Assembly: GCA_028335825.1 (NCBI GenBank)
Contig: JAIOKI010000018.1
Location: forward strand, 310,001-374,000
Source: Nosema muscidifuracis
Taxonomy: Eukaryota; Microsporidia; Nosematidae
Direction: 5' to 3'
Length of the DNA stretch: 64,000 nt
Of the stretch, positions 20,473-30,726 are shown in pieces. Each line of letters starts with the position of its first letter. Within the stretch, counting starts at the first letter, position 1. A program made the translations under genes and the position numbers. Below the pieces are notes generated by a model. The model made no database searches, was not told the origin of the DNA, and saw only the letters and a program-made list of their open reading frames with translations.

Positions 20473-20697
20473 ATGTCAGCAATTTTTCATTTCAACTCTT
20501 CATGCAGATTAATTATTCTTCTTATATGTACAACTACATACATAAAAGTCCATTTTCCATCTTTAATAACTAATAGGACTAAAGGATTTGCATCTATTTT
20601 TTATAAATTTAGTGTTATAGGTGAAAGACTGAGTATATATGTAAGTGCTTTCTGTGTATTGTTTGGATTCAAAATGCTTTTATCATTTTTTATATAA
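20473..20697 (+). CDS. KSH1: Kish/Ksh1 (TMEM167) early secretory pathway membrane protein
   Basis: Kish proteins are small Golgi/ER membrane proteins needed for early secretion. The 74-aa product aligns along its length with TMEM167A (72 aa): it opens MSAIFHF (human MSAIFNF), continues with the LLICTTTYIK first membrane segment (human LLICTCAYIR), then P-S-L-(I/L) and a Phe-Tyr-Lys-(F/C)-x-x-IGER motif (human FWKCARIGER), and ends in a second membrane segment. CCC lies about five bases upstream of the ATG. Two-membrane-helix topology is clear from hydrophobicity. This is a strong match although the gene is very short. Confidence 0.9.
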   Translation: MSAIFHFNSSCRLIILLICTTTYIKVHFPSLITNRTKGFASIFYKFSVIGERLSIYVSAFCVLFGFKMLLSFFI

Positions 20698-20863
20698 TAA
20701 AAATATTCAAATAAATTTTTGAATGATCATTTTTTGTAAGAAGATTGAAGGTTTTTTTTTTATGATTGGGCTAGGGATAATATTTTGATAATTACCTAGC
20801 TATAGCAGAATAAATTAATTTATGCAAATAATTTTATTTATAGAATTATGCATAAAAATCAAT

Positions 20864-21106
20864 TTATTTAGGATTTAAGAGTTTTAGTAATTCAAGTTTA
20901 CTTTTTAATTTCATCATTTTGTTAAGATTTGATCTTAGTGTGTCATATTTATCAGTATTAATGATTGGTAAAAATGTCTTTCTTTTTAAAATTTTCTGCT
21001 CTACTGCTTGTATAGCTTTATCTATATTATCAGTAGATTCTAGTGTTTGGAAAAATATATCGTAAAGCTTCATTAAGGATGAATTATTAAAAGTTATTTG
21101 ATTCAT
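20864..21106 (-). CDS. Orphan small helical protein, 80 aa
   Basis: I do not recognise this protein. It is amphipathic and Lys/Leu-rich with no membrane segment. Unlike most genes here it has no CCC motif before the ATG, so expression is less certain. It lies just upstream of the tRNA-Ile gene on the opposite strand. Protein-like composition (balanced charges, helical periodicity) favours a real gene. Confidence 0.5.
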   Translation of the reverse strand: MNQITFNNSSLMKLYDIFFQTLESTDNIDKAIQAVEQKILKRKTFLPIINTDKYDTLRSNLNKMMKLKSKLELLKLLNPK

Positions 21107-21146
21107 AAATTTATTGTATCATGTATTTTTAATAAATTGAAATTAA

Positions 21147-21220
21147 GCTCTGGTAGCTCAGCCGGTTAGAGCGTCGTGCTAATAACGCGAAGGCCCTGGG
21201 TTCGAATCCCAGTCGGAGCA
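21147..21220 (+). tRNA. tRNA-Ile (anticodon AAU)
   Basis: A full cloverleaf can be drawn. The acceptor stem is GCTCTGG with TCGGAGC plus the discriminator A; the D arm is GCTC/GAGC; the anticodon stem is TCGTG/CGCGA with loop CTAATAA, giving anticodon AAT; the T arm contains GGTTCGAATCC. There is no intron and no encoded CCA. Length is 74 nt. Confidence 0.97.
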
Positions 21221-21232
21221 TTTTATTTTTTT
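21221..21232 (+). terminator. RNA polymerase III T-run terminator of the tRNA-Ile gene
   Basis: TTTTA followed by seven T directly follows the tRNA 3' end. Confidence 0.8.
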
Positions 21233-21277
21233 ATTTATTTGGATACTGAAATATAAACAAATTTTACACCCCTTTTT

Positions 21278-21811
21278 ATGATCAAACTATCTTTATATTC
21301 ATCTCTAGTGATAATCCCTATACTAACAATATTGCTGAATTATTCCAGTTCTTATATGTGTATAGGCTATACTGGCATAGTAATGTGCTTGATACTTGGA
21401 GTTCAAGGAACAGCTCGTGGTATGTCATCTATTTCAAGATATGTATCAGGAGTATGTATAAGTACACCTAGAGTTGGTAACAAAAGTCTGCTTGGTACTG
21501 TAATTTGTGAAGCAGGTCTTATTTGTATAATTCTTCAATGTATACTTTTGTTTGTAAAGATTAGGAATATGAGAGATACTCTTATGAATAATTATCTTGT
21601 TTTTTGTTCAGGTCTTATGGTAGGAAGCGGATTCTATTTCTCGAGTACTGCTGTAGGAATTATTTGTGGAGTTATTAGTTTAGTAGATGCTAAAAATCAA
21701 GAAGTCTTTTTTAAGTTGGTAGTTTTAGAATTTATGCCTGCTAGTGTTGGATTACTTGGGTTTGTATTGGGAAATATTGTCAGTAATTTGGTTATATTAG
21801 AAAAAAATTAG
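21278..21811 (+). CDS. V-ATPase V0 proteolipid subunit c'' (Vma16-like)
   Basis: This subunit is part of the membrane rotor ring of the vacuolar proton pump. The 177-aa protein is highly hydrophobic with four to five membrane helices in two related halves. It carries a buried Glu in each half, E78 in TVICEAG and E151 in VLEFMPASVGLLG, matching the proton-binding residues of proteolipids. The ISTPRVGNKSLL loop resembles the IKAPRI...KNL loop diagnostic of subunit c'' rather than c or c'. It is shorter than yeast Vma16 (213 aa). CCCC lies about seven bases before the ATG. It starts 58 bases after the tRNA gene. Confidence 0.85.
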   Translation: MIKLSLYSSLVIIPILTILLNYSSSYMCIGYTGIVMCLILGVQGTARGMSSISRYVSGVCISTPRVGNKSLLGTVICEAGLICIILQCILLFVKIRNMRDTLMNNYLVFCSGLMVGSGFYFSSTAVGIICGVISLVDAKNQEVFFKLVVLEFMPASVGLLGFVLGNIVSNLVILEKN

Positions 21812-21918
21812 ACATTTAAAATAAAAAAAAAATTGAAAAAATAGTTTAAAAATATGTATTTTTTGAAATATCTTCGTTAAATAGTTTTTTTTATTAGTCT
21901 TTTCTACACCCTTGTGCA

Positions 21919-24114
21919 ATGATAATAAAACTAGAAGATCTTAATGTATATTTTCCATATCCACAAATATATCCAGAACAACTTAAATATATTAAAGAAC
22001 TTAAAAGTAATATAGATACTAGTGGGCATATTCTTATAGAAATGCCTTCTGGTACTGGTAAGACAGTAGCTCTACTAAGCATCACTATAAGTTATATTAT
22101 TCACATGAAAAAATATTTTAACAAAAAAATTAAAATAGTGTACTGCTCAAGAACAGTAGCGGAAATTGATAAAGCCCTTGATGAGTTAGATAATTTGATT
22201 AAATACATACAAAAATATGAAACATTTGATTTTTTAGGTGTTGGACTGACAAGTAAAAAGATTCTTTGTGTTAATAACGAAGCACTTTTAAGTAGAAATG
22301 TAGATATAGCATGTAAAAAGCTAAGGGATCTTGAGAATTGTGATTTTTATACAAATTTATATCAAGATTTTTCTATTCCACAAGGTGTATACAATATAGA
22401 AAGACTTGTAGAATTAGGAAAATCTAAAGGAATTTGTCCTTATTATATGATTAGAAATGGGTTAGGAATGTGTGACTGTATAATATACACGTATAATTAT
22501 CTAATAGATCCGAAGATTTATGGAATAGTCTGTAAAGATTTGGGAGAAGATTGTATAATTATTTTTGATGAGGCACATAATATTGATTCTCACTGTATAG
22601 AAGCACTTACATACGAAATTAAACGAAGTACTTTGGACAACGCAACGAGATGTCTAAAAAAAGTAAGTAAAAGCGTAGAATTAAAAAAGAAGGAAGAGAG
22701 AGATATTCTTTTGAAAGAATATCAGAGAATGAAAGGTACACTTAATGTTCATACCGAAGATACGATTCCACATTTTTATTCTAATGATGAACGTAAATAT
22801 GAATACGTACCTGGAAATCTAAGAGATTCCGTGCATTTTGTCGGTGTACTTAAAAGACTGGTAGAGTTTTTTAAAACAAAACTTAAAACGACGCATTTAA
22901 CTACAGAAAATCCAGTAAACTTTTGTCAGTCAATACGTGAATTAACTTTTTTAGACAAGAAAACTTTAAAATTTTGCTCACAAAGACTTGGACTTTTAAT
23001 ACAATCTCTTGGATTTGAAGATGATGATGTGTATGCATTACGACGTGTAGCTGATTTTGGTACTATGGTATCTATGTATTCTAAAGGATTCTCTGTTATT
23101 TTTGAGCCTTATGATTCACAAGCACATACTGTTTTTAATCCAGTATTACGTCTAGCATGTCTTGATTCATCAATAGCTATTTCTCAAGTATTTAATAAAT
23201 TTAAGAATGTAATAATTACTAGCGGAACACTTAGTCCTATAGAAATGTATCCTAAGATTTTAAATTTCGTACCAAAAAAGATTGTTGAAATTGGTGCGAC
23301 ACTCGATCGTAATTCAATAAGTCCTCTTATACTGACTAAAGGAAATGATCAGATGACTATTAAATCTACTTCAGAAGATTCTGGGGTAAATAACATAACA
23401 ACAAGTTTTTCGTTACGTAGTGAACCCTCAGTAGTAAGAAATTATGGTACTTTAATAATAGAATTATCTAAAAATGTACCTGATGGTTTAATTTGTTTTT
23501 TCCCATCTTATATTTATATGGAGGAAATAGTCAGTTTGTGGTCAGAAAGTAATATAATAAACGATATTATGAAAAATAAACTTGTTTTTATAGAATCACC
23601 AGATTATAGAGAAACTGAATTAGCTTTGGATAATTATAAGAAAGCATGTAGATGCGGAAGAGGAGCAGTATTATTTTGTGTCGCTAGGGGTAAAGTTTCA
23701 GAAGGAGTTGATTTTGAAGATGGATATGGAAGATGTGTAGTAATGATAGGAGTTCCATTCCAGTATACAGAAAGTATAAGATTAAAAAAGAGATTGGAAT
23801 TTATGAGATCTGAATACAATATTAAAGAATATGAATTTCTTACTTTTGATGCTATGAGACATACAGCTCAGTGTTTAGGTAGAGTACTAAGAAATAAGAA
23901 AGATTATGGATTGATGATCTTGGCTGACCAAAGATTTGAATCTAAAGATAAAAAAACAAAACTTCCTAAATGGATACAAGGATATATGGAAGAAGGGAAT
24001 AATAATTTAAGTGTAGACATGGTATTAAGTATAGCAAAAAGGTTTTATAAAGAAATGGCACAAGATTTACCAGAAAAAGGAATCAGTACATTAACTGCTG
24101 AAGAAATAAATTAA
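21919..24114 (+). CDS. RAD3: XPD/Rad3 DNA helicase subunit of TFIIH
   Basis: XPD is the 5'-3' helicase of TFIIH, acting in nucleotide excision repair and in transcription initiation as a structural part. Walker A MPSGTGKT is at residues 42-49, the DEAH box at 217-220, and motif VI QCLGRVLR at 651-658 followed by NKKDYGLMILAD. Four cysteines that bind the iron-sulfur cluster are kept at C117, C132, C173 and C185. Length, 731 aa, is close to yeast Rad3 (778). It lacks the acidic C-terminal tail. CCC lies about ten bases before the ATG. The next gene, eIF2 beta, converges on it. Confidence 0.96.
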   Translation: MIIKLEDLNVYFPYPQIYPEQLKYIKELKSNIDTSGHILIEMPSGTGKTVALLSITISYIIHMKKYFNKKIKIVYCSRTVAEIDKALDELDNLIKYIQKYETFDFLGVGLTSKKILCVNNEALLSRNVDIACKKLRDLENCDFYTNLYQDFSIPQGVYNIERLVELGKSKGICPYYMIRNGLGMCDCIIYTYNYLIDPKIYGIVCKDLGEDCIIIFDEAHNIDSHCIEALTYEIKRSTLDNATRCLKKVSKSVELKKKEERDILLKEYQRMKGTLNVHTEDTIPHFYSNDERKYEYVPGNLRDSVHFVGVLKRLVEFFKTKLKTTHLTTENPVNFCQSIRELTFLDKKTLKFCSQRLGLLIQSLGFEDDDVYALRRVADFGTMVSMYSKGFSVIFEPYDSQAHTVFNPVLRLACLDSSIAISQVFNKFKNVIITSGTLSPIEMYPKILNFVPKKIVEIGATLDRNSISPLILTKGNDQMTIKSTSEDSGVNNITTSFSLRSEPSVVRNYGTLIIELSKNVPDGLICFFPSYIYMEEIVSLWSESNIINDIMKNKLVFIESPDYRETELALDNYKKACRCGRGAVLFCVARGKVSEGVDFEDGYGRCVVMIGVPFQYTESIRLKKRLEFMRSEYNIKEYEFLTFDAMRHTAQCLGRVLRNKKDYGLMILADQRFESKDKKTKLPKWIQGYMEEGNNNLSVDMVLSIAKRFYKEMAQDLPEKGISTLTAEEIN

Positions 24115-24210
24115 TTTTTATTAAAAGTTGAGTGTTACACTTCAATGCTATTATTTTTTTGTTTAATTAAAAATACAAAATTTTATATTAAATTTTATTT
24201 ATATTCAAAT

Positions 24211-24819
24211 CTAAAGCATTCCTCTTAATTTAGGCTTAACTTTTCCTTTTGATGTCAATCCTTCTATAACATTACCAACACACCGTGATCCTCCACATTT
24301 AAGACATTTCAAAAAATAAAGTTTTTTTTCTCTGACAATATCTGTTTCTTCAACACTATCGCATATTTTACATACAACAAAGTGCTCAATAAATCTTCTC
24401 AAGACTTCTTGCACTTCACTTCTTATAAAATTACCTTTAACATAAAGATTTCCATCATCCTTAACTGATCCATTAGTAACTAACTCACTAGTAACATATT
24501 TAACAAGATGATCAACACTTCTATTAAGTATTCTTGCTACATCAGTTATATTAATCAAAGTTTTCCTACCTTCTTTTTTTACTTCTAAAGGAAGTTTTAC
24601 TTTATTGTTAGCACTATTTTCTAAATCTTTCTTCAAAATTGCTACTCCATTATTAAGTAATGCAAAGTATTGTAACTCTGGTGGTAAATCATTATCAGTG
24701 TCATCCTTCTTTGTACTTGATTGTATTTTTCGTGATCCGAGACGTACTTGTCTTTTTATACTAAATTCTTTAAGATTTATACCAAGTTCTTCTAAGTCGC
24801 TACTGCTTGTATCGTGCAT
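24211..24819 (-). CDS. SUI3: Translation initiation factor eIF2 subunit beta
   Basis: eIF2 beta is part of the GTP-dependent factor that brings initiator tRNA to the 40S subunit. The C-terminal half shows the family's alpha-beta domain (INITDVARILNRSVDHLVKYVTSELVTNG in parts) and the zinc ribbon C-x2-C-x18-C-x2-C with CKIC and CLKCG, then the C-terminal GSRCVGNVIEG. The N-terminal part is short and acidic and lacks the three poly-lysine boxes that yeast and animal proteins use to bind eIF5 and eIF2B. Length is 202 aa against 285 in yeast. The start is preceded by GGGG on the coding strand (TTGGGGTAATG), the G-type variant of the start motif. Confidence 0.94.
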   Translation of the reverse strand: MHDTSSSDLEELGINLKEFSIKRQVRLGSRKIQSSTKKDDTDNDLPPELQYFALLNNGVAILKKDLENSANNKVKLPLEVKKEGRKTLINITDVARILNRSVDHLVKYVTSELVTNGSVKDDGNLYVKGNFIRSEVQEVLRRFIEHFVVCKICDSVEETDIVREKKLYFLKCLKCGGSRCVGNVIEGLTSKGKVKPKLRGML

Positions 24820-25450
24820 TACCCCAACATATCCAATAAAAAAATATAAAAAAAATCTGAGACGCTTTTTTATAGGTAGTTAAGCGACGTATAAAAAACT
24901 AAAAAAAATCATTATTTTAGTAAACTTATGTATGCTTAATTAATAATTGGTTATGTCATTTAGAAATATTCAAAACATAATATTAAAAAAAATTATGTTA
25001 TTTTCATTAATTAATTGAAAAAAGAACAATCTCAATTTTATTTAATTATAATATATTTAATAAGAAATTAAAATGAATCTAAATTATTATTTCTAAGGGT
25101 ATTTTTTAGTAAAACTTAATTACAAAAATTTAATATATTAGTAAACTTTTGTAGTAATCTAAAGAGTTAAATTCGATTAACATTAATTGAATAAAATTTC
25201 TATAATTTAATCGTTAATGTTGTAAGAAGAATTGTTACTAAAAAACATCATTTATTCTAAGAATCACTCTTTATGTAAAAATGGTGATAAATTTAATCAT
25301 GACGTCACCAAGTTACTTGTTCACAATTATCACACTGTCCAATCCCAATAATTAAGAAATTATAGAAATTTTAAAATTATTAGATTAAAATTTATATCCG
25401 TTTAAGAACAAAAAAAATTAAGTAGGAATTTCAGAAATTGAACCCCTGAA
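24820..25450. other. Gene-free region with a more complex island around a TGACGTCA palindrome
   Basis: No gene is visible. At 25283-25345 the sequence is less AT-biased and contains the palindrome TGACGTCA (25300-25307) and a possible hairpin GGTGA/TCACC (25283-25287 with 25305-25309). This could be a regulatory element or part of a small RNA; there is no proof of either. Confidence 0.4.
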
Positions 25451-27763
25451 ATGAAAGTTGATAATGAAAAGATACTTGATTCAATACATAAACATAATTA
25501 TAAATTTTTATCTTTACATTGTAAACATGATATAACTAATTTACCAATTATACTAAAATACATTAAACAGCTGTCAACCATTAAAGCATCCCAGATAATT
25601 TCTAAAGCTTTCAATTACAATAATGATTATAAAAATGAAGATTCAAAAATATTTCTTATACAGACATGGATATATTCCATACTAAATAATCCTTTCAATT
25701 TTAGTAATATAATTCCAAAAAATGATAAAGAAGAATTAACTAGGTTTGTTCTTGAAAATATTATTATAGAAAAATTATCCATAAAAATATATGTAAAGGT
25801 TACTACTATAAGTGAAGCTATGAATAATAAAAAATTTGATAAATTTATTATGTTGAAAGAATATAGTAAAATTTTTAAGATTGACAAGGAAATCATCCAA
25901 CAAATTGTTAATAATTTGTTGGTTGGAATTGATGTAAATTTATGCAATAAAAATATAAATAAAAAAGAAAATTTAAATTTGCATAAAGCAGAAATTCTGA
26001 TCAAGGACATTAAAATTGATACTTCTGAAAATATTAAAAAAGAAGAGAATACTATTAGTTCTTATATTTACAAATTCAAAATATTATCTTATCAGTATAT
26101 TTACTATCCTGATATTATCACTTCAAGCTTGTATTTTAAATACCTCAATTATAATAATTTTAAATTTGGATATTCCCTATGCAGATCTTTTCTTAGATTA
26201 ATTAAACATTATGATGCCCTTGAAGTATCAAAAAGTTTACAGAAATATTTAGTTGATATATTTGCTAATGAAATGTTATGGATAAATAGCTTACATATTC
26301 TTGGTTCTTTGATTTTTAAAAAGATCCCAATTGAAATAGATAAAAAAATTATAGAAATTAGTTTGTTTTATAATCAAGATGATATTAATTATAGAAGTAT
26401 TTTAGTCAGAGAGTACTCTTTATTTTTAATATATTCTATGTTTAGAAATAATCCATCTGACTATTTGATTAATATTTTAATTTATATATGTATATATGAT
26501 AATAATTTTAAAATAAGAACAATAGCAGCTTCAATATTATCAAATTATTTTAATATAGAAATTAAAACCAAAAGATTAACAGATTTAATAGAAAGTTATG
26601 ATAAAATTAGTAAAATATTTAATATTCAAATAGATAAATATTATAAAAATAGTAGTAATAATATTGAAGTAATTAATTTACAGAATAATATTATTCAGAA
26701 GTACAATATACAGATTAAACTAAAATATCATGAAAATTCCATATTTTATTATCTTAATTTAGGATACAATATTAAGTATTCAATAGAATATAATAGAGAG
26801 ATTTCACAATTGAAAGATTTTTTAACTTTAAATTTTAGTATTTTATATAAATATAGATTTATTGATAAATTAATTGATATTTATATTGAAATATTAGATT
26901 TTATACCTAGAAATGATTTATTATGTTACATAGATGAAATAAGAAAAAATATAATTTTTTTATTAGGTAAGAATATTAAAAATGACAAACTTTATAAGAT
27001 TATTTGGATATTAGATGATAAATTATTATATGAATTTATGTATAAGAATAGAAATAAAACCAATAAAAATATAATAATTGGAAATATTAAGAATTATAAA
27101 TATTTAGATATAATAATAAAAGAATATAAAAATAAGATTAAAATTAATGAAAATATGGATTATATAATAAATGTATATAAAAGTCTTAAATATTTAAAAG
27201 ATATCAAATTATTTGAAAGAGAAATTTTAGTAGGATTAGAAAATTATCTTTTAACCAGTAGAGGAGATTTTTGTTATGAAATTAGATTAGAATGTTTATT
27301 TTTAATAAGATACGATTTAGATATTTTTAACAAATATTTAGTAAGGTTTTTAGTAAATAAAAATAAGTTTATAAGAGATTATTTGTATAACAATATAGAG
27401 AAATATAGAAATATTATTTATAATTATGAAATATTAGAAAAGAAAGATATTTTTAATATATTAAGTAATATAGATAAATTTGATACTTATAATATTACAA
27501 TAGGAATACTTGGTTATTTAAATACTAGTGATAATTATAAATATGAAGAAATATTGAATATTTTTATTGAGAATATAGAAATATTTGATAAAAATATTAG
27601 AATAATCATAGATAAAAAATATGACAGAGTTTATTCTTATATTCTCAAGTTAGTTGTAATTCTTTATCAGAAAAATATTAAAGAATATATTTTTGATTGG
27701 GCTGAATTATTGAAGGACTATGATTTAGAAAAATATAATTTTATAAAAGATTTGAAAAATTAA
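25451..27763 (+). CDS. HEAT-like helical protein, possible tubulin folding cofactor D
   Basis: The 770-aa protein is very rich in Ile, Asn, Lys and Tyr and consists of repeated amphipathic helices. A segment near residue 315 (ILVREYSLFLIYSMFR, then DNNFKIRTIAASILSNYF) follows the spacing of the cofactor D region that reads TNVRDAACY...CWAFAR, then DRDINCRRAASAAF in human. Cofactor D helps fold and release beta-tubulin. No other hallmark is strong and length is below the usual 1000-1200 aa, so the name is tentative; it could be another HEAT or importin-like protein. CCCC lies about five bases before the ATG. Confidence 0.45.
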   Translation: MKVDNEKILDSIHKHNYKFLSLHCKHDITNLPIILKYIKQLSTIKASQIISKAFNYNNDYKNEDSKIFLIQTWIYSILNNPFNFSNIIPKNDKEELTRFVLENIIIEKLSIKIYVKVTTISEAMNNKKFDKFIMLKEYSKIFKIDKEIIQQIVNNLLVGIDVNLCNKNINKKENLNLHKAEILIKDIKIDTSENIKKEENTISSYIYKFKILSYQYIYYPDIITSSLYFKYLNYNNFKFGYSLCRSFLRLIKHYDALEVSKSLQKYLVDIFANEMLWINSLHILGSLIFKKIPIEIDKKIIEISLFYNQDDINYRSILVREYSLFLIYSMFRNNPSDYLINILIYICIYDNNFKIRTIAASILSNYFNIEIKTKRLTDLIESYDKISKIFNIQIDKYYKNSSNNIEVINLQNNIIQKYNIQIKLKYHENSIFYYLNLGYNIKYSIEYNREISQLKDFLTLNFSILYKYRFIDKLIDIYIEILDFIPRNDLLCYIDEIRKNIIFLLGKNIKNDKLYKIIWILDDKLLYEFMYKNRNKTNKNIIIGNIKNYKYLDIIIKEYKNKIKINENMDYIINVYKSLKYLKDIKLFEREILVGLENYLLTSRGDFCYEIRLECLFLIRYDLDIFNKYLVRFLVNKNKFIRDYLYNNIEKYRNIIYNYEILEKKDIFNILSNIDKFDTYNITIGILGYLNTSDNYKYEEILNIFIENIEIFDKNIRIIIDKKYDRVYSYILKLVVILYQKNIKEYIFDWAELLKDYDLEKYNFIKDLKN

Positions 27764-28868
27764 ATAATCTTTCAATACAAAGTTATAATTTAAATATTTT
27801 TATTTATGTAGATAAGGATTTTTGTATTGTGAATAAATAATTTAAATATTTTTATTTGTATAGATAAAGATTTTATAAAACTAGAATATTATAATAATTT
27901 ATTAATATTAAATTTAAATATTTTTATTTATATAGATAAAGATTTTTGTATTGTGAATTTATAATTACTAATCTTTTTATTACTATAGATAAAGATTTCT
28001 ATTTGAAAAATCTAAATAATTTATTAAGTTAAAATTAATTAAATTTATGATTCATAATTTAGATAAAATTATGCGAATATAACTCAAATATTGAAATTCA
28101 ATATTTTTATATATGGATGATTCATAATCAGATAAAATTAAAAATATTTCTAAACTTTAATTATGAAACAGATATATTAAATTAACTTGTCTTTATATGT
28201 ATAATTTAACATAATATTATACTTAATATTTAATGAATGTGTTAAAAGTAAAAGTGATATTTTATAATTACAGTTTTTTTTAAAATGAAACAGTTTATTA
28301 ATTAATTTTTAATTTATTTGAAACTAAAATAATCAAATCTAAATTTATGTTAATATATATTAATATATTTACCTTCATAACATAATTGTTATTTAAAATA
28401 TAAATCTTCATATTATAATTGGTATTTAAAATATAAATCTTCATATTATAATTGGTATTGCTACTATAACATAAAACAAAGTAAACAATAACATCACAGC
28501 TTATATTTATATAAACTAATATATGAACAAATTATTTTAAGAATAATTTGAATTCCAATTATTGATGTTAATATATTTTTAATATTAATATCAATGCTTT
28601 TTTTAACTCTGTGTCAAGTCTAAATATTACAATAATAAAATATTGTAAATTAATTAAAATCTATAAACTTCAACTAATAATTATTAATTTATAAAGTAAT
28701 CTAAGCAAACATATAAAAATTCTATTTGATAGGTATAGTCATAAAATCTAATTTAGTATAAATTAAATATTTTGCAAATAATTTTGAATATCTTTCAGTT
28801 TTCAAATTAAAATTCAATTCTTGTTTAAACATTTTTGGTTATCATAATCTTTTTTAAAAATTTAATTG
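27764..28868. repeat. Gene-free gap with tandem repeats
   Basis: From 27785 to about 28010 a unit containing AATATTTTTATTTATATAGATAAAGATTT is repeated four times with variable spacers. A second, 41-bp repeat (CATATTATAATTGGTATT) occurs twice at about 28375-28455. No gene is seen. Confidence 0.65.
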
Positions 28869-30143
28869 TTAACGATAGTTTGGTCTTAAGACATCACTAA
28901 CCGAAAAATCAACACGAATTTCTTTTCCTTTTATAGCCTTACCAGTAAGACATTCCTTTGCCTTAATACTATCCTCGAGACACTGAAAATAAACAAATCC
29001 AAATCCACGACTTTTTTTAGTTTCATGATCAGTTATGATAGTCAACTTAAAGTCTTTAATTTCTGGAAGTTCTTCAGCTAAAAATTCCCTTAAATCATCT
29101 TCAGTTGCATACAAACTCAATCCAAAAAGTCCAAGAGCCTTGGATGGAGGAACATTTTCAGGAATAAGCTTTTTAGGTCTTCTTTCATAAGATTGTTGAC
29201 CATTCTCAGACATTGGATCATAAGTAGAAGGAGCACCTCTGTTTCCGTGAGATCTTTCATAAGCACCTTCTCTTCCTCTTGATCTGTAACCATCTTCTCT
29301 TGGCCTATAGCTATCTTCTCTTGGTCTGTAACTATTTTCCCTAGACCTATAACTATCTTCTCTTGGTCTGTAGTCATCCATCCTATCTCTTGATCTGTAA
29401 TCATCAACCCTATCTCTTGATCTATAGCTATCTTCCCTTGATCTGTAATTATCCATCCTATCTCTTGATCTATAGTTATTCTCCCTATAACTATCATCTC
29501 TTTCAGATCTAAATCTCTTTTCTTGACCATAACTATTTCCAGATGATCTAGAATTATCATATTCTCCACGATCAAATCTCTTTCTTGGGTATTCATCTCT
29601 ATAAAAATCACCTTGACCTCTTGGCTTATATGATCTACTATTATCTCTTTCCCTGTAATTATTATTCTCCCTATAACTATCATTAGCTGGTTGACTCTCT
29701 GTATTAATAGCAGGTGCAGGTGCATCCCAAGCAGAAGTGGTTGTTTCTGAACCCCAACCACCTTCTGTAGCTTCAGTTTTTGATTCAGAACCCCAGCCTT
29801 CTTCTGTAGTCTCTTTCTTAGTTGTTGTTGCATCCCAATTATCTTCAGCTTTATTTTCAGGAACCTCAGTCTTATTTACAGTAGCTTCTGTCTTTATTTC
29901 AGTAGCTTTAGATTTATTTCCAGTATCTTCAGTTTTATTTTCAGTAATCTCAGTCTTCATTTCAGTAGCTTCAGTTTTATTTTCAGTAATCTCAGTCTTC
30001 ATTTCAGTAGCTTCAGTTTTATTTTCAGATTCATTAACATTTTTTTCTTTATCATAACTTTCATTAATTTTTGTATCATTTCTAGCAACAGTATCTTCAA
30101 CTTTAATTTCAGCATCATTTTTTGCTTTACGTCTTCCAACCAT
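28869..30143 (-). CDS. Tra2-like RRM protein with Arg/Ser/Asp-rich repeats
   Basis: The C-terminal RRM at about residues 340-420 has RNP2 LGLFGLSLY and RNP1 SRGFGFVYF. The LGLFGLSLYATEDDLREF start and VYFQCLEDSIKAKE end closely match Transformer-2 (human GVFGLSLYTTERDLREVF; FVYFERIDDSKEA). It is preceded by about 250 residues of Arg/Tyr/Asp/Ser repeats such as YRSRDRMDDYRSRED, and by a Lys/Thr/Glu-rich N-terminal repeat (KTEATEMKTEIT type). The start is set at 30143 because CCCC lies five to eight bases upstream; an ATG 14 codons earlier lies beyond that motif. Tra2 proteins regulate splicing and RNA fate. In a genome with almost no introns, an RNA-binding role outside alternative splicing is plausible. 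Confidence 0.8.
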   Translation of the reverse strand: MVGRRKAKNDAEIKVEDTVARNDTKINESYDKEKNVNESENKTEATEMKTEITENKTEATEMKTEITENKTEDTGNKSKATEIKTEATVNKTEVPENKAEDNWDATTTKKETTEEGWGSESKTEATEGGWGSETTTSAWDAPAPAINTESQPANDSYRENNNYRERDNSRSYKPRGQGDFYRDEYPRKRFDRGEYDNSRSSGNSYGQEKRFRSERDDSYRENNYRSRDRMDNYRSREDSYRSRDRVDDYRSRDRMDDYRPREDSYRSRENSYRPREDSYRPREDGYRSRGREGAYERSHGNRGAPSTYDPMSENGQQSYERRPKKLIPENVPPSKALGLFGLSLYATEDDLREFLAEELPEIKDFKLTIITDHETKKSRGFGFVYFQCLEDSIKAKECLTGKAIKGKEIRVDFSVSDVLRPNYR

Positions 30144-30726
30144 TTTAGGGGTTAAAAAATATTTATTTTTGTAATTCATACCCAATAATAATAAATACTA
30201 TCATTGATAAAAATATTATCCAATGAAATATAATTTAAAGGATAATATTTCTACAAATATCTATAATTAATGCTAATTTTTTTATTTTATATTTTTTATA
30301 GAAAGTTTGTTTATAAAACCAACAAAGTCTTTATAATTATGATAATTCGTCTATAAATTAACTTAGAAGAGAACTAAGTATTATGAAACTAACAATAAAA
30401 TCAATTAAAATTTGTTATACTATAGAAAATGTAGTAATTTAGCTCGAATTTATTTTAATGAATCAATTAACTTTATTATTGTTATATTTGGTCTATCTCT
30501 AATAGAAAATTTCGAAATTTTAAAACTGTCGGGCAAATTAAACCAAATAATTTCCTTAATTTAAAACAAAGTTTACGATATATTCTAACATATAAGTTCA
30601 TTTGACTAATAATCTCGAAACATATTTCATTTTGAATCTGTTTCTGATTTGTTCAATAAGCTTTCTCAATTTAAAACATATGTTTCATAGGAAATTATAT
30701 ATAGAAAAAAAAACAAGAAAAATAAT
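30144..30726. promoter_or_regulatory. Divergent upstream region of the RRM gene and PTP1
   Basis: No gene is visible. The PTP1 side has a TATA-like ATTATATATAG at about 30694-30704, 23 bases before the ATG, and an A-rich leader with ACAAGAAAAATAAT. The CCC motif is absent next to the PTP1 start, unlike the RRM gene on the other side. Confidence 0.5.

Noticed and set aside
29117-29833. A 238-codon frame overlapping the Tra2-like gene
   Set aside because: It is a second reading of the Arg/Ser repeat DNA, has no start motif and gives repetitive, non-protein-like sequence.
29737-30057. Plus-strand frame opposite the Tra2-like gene
   Set aside because: It is the antisense of the Lys/Thr/Glu repeat block and only reflects that repeat.
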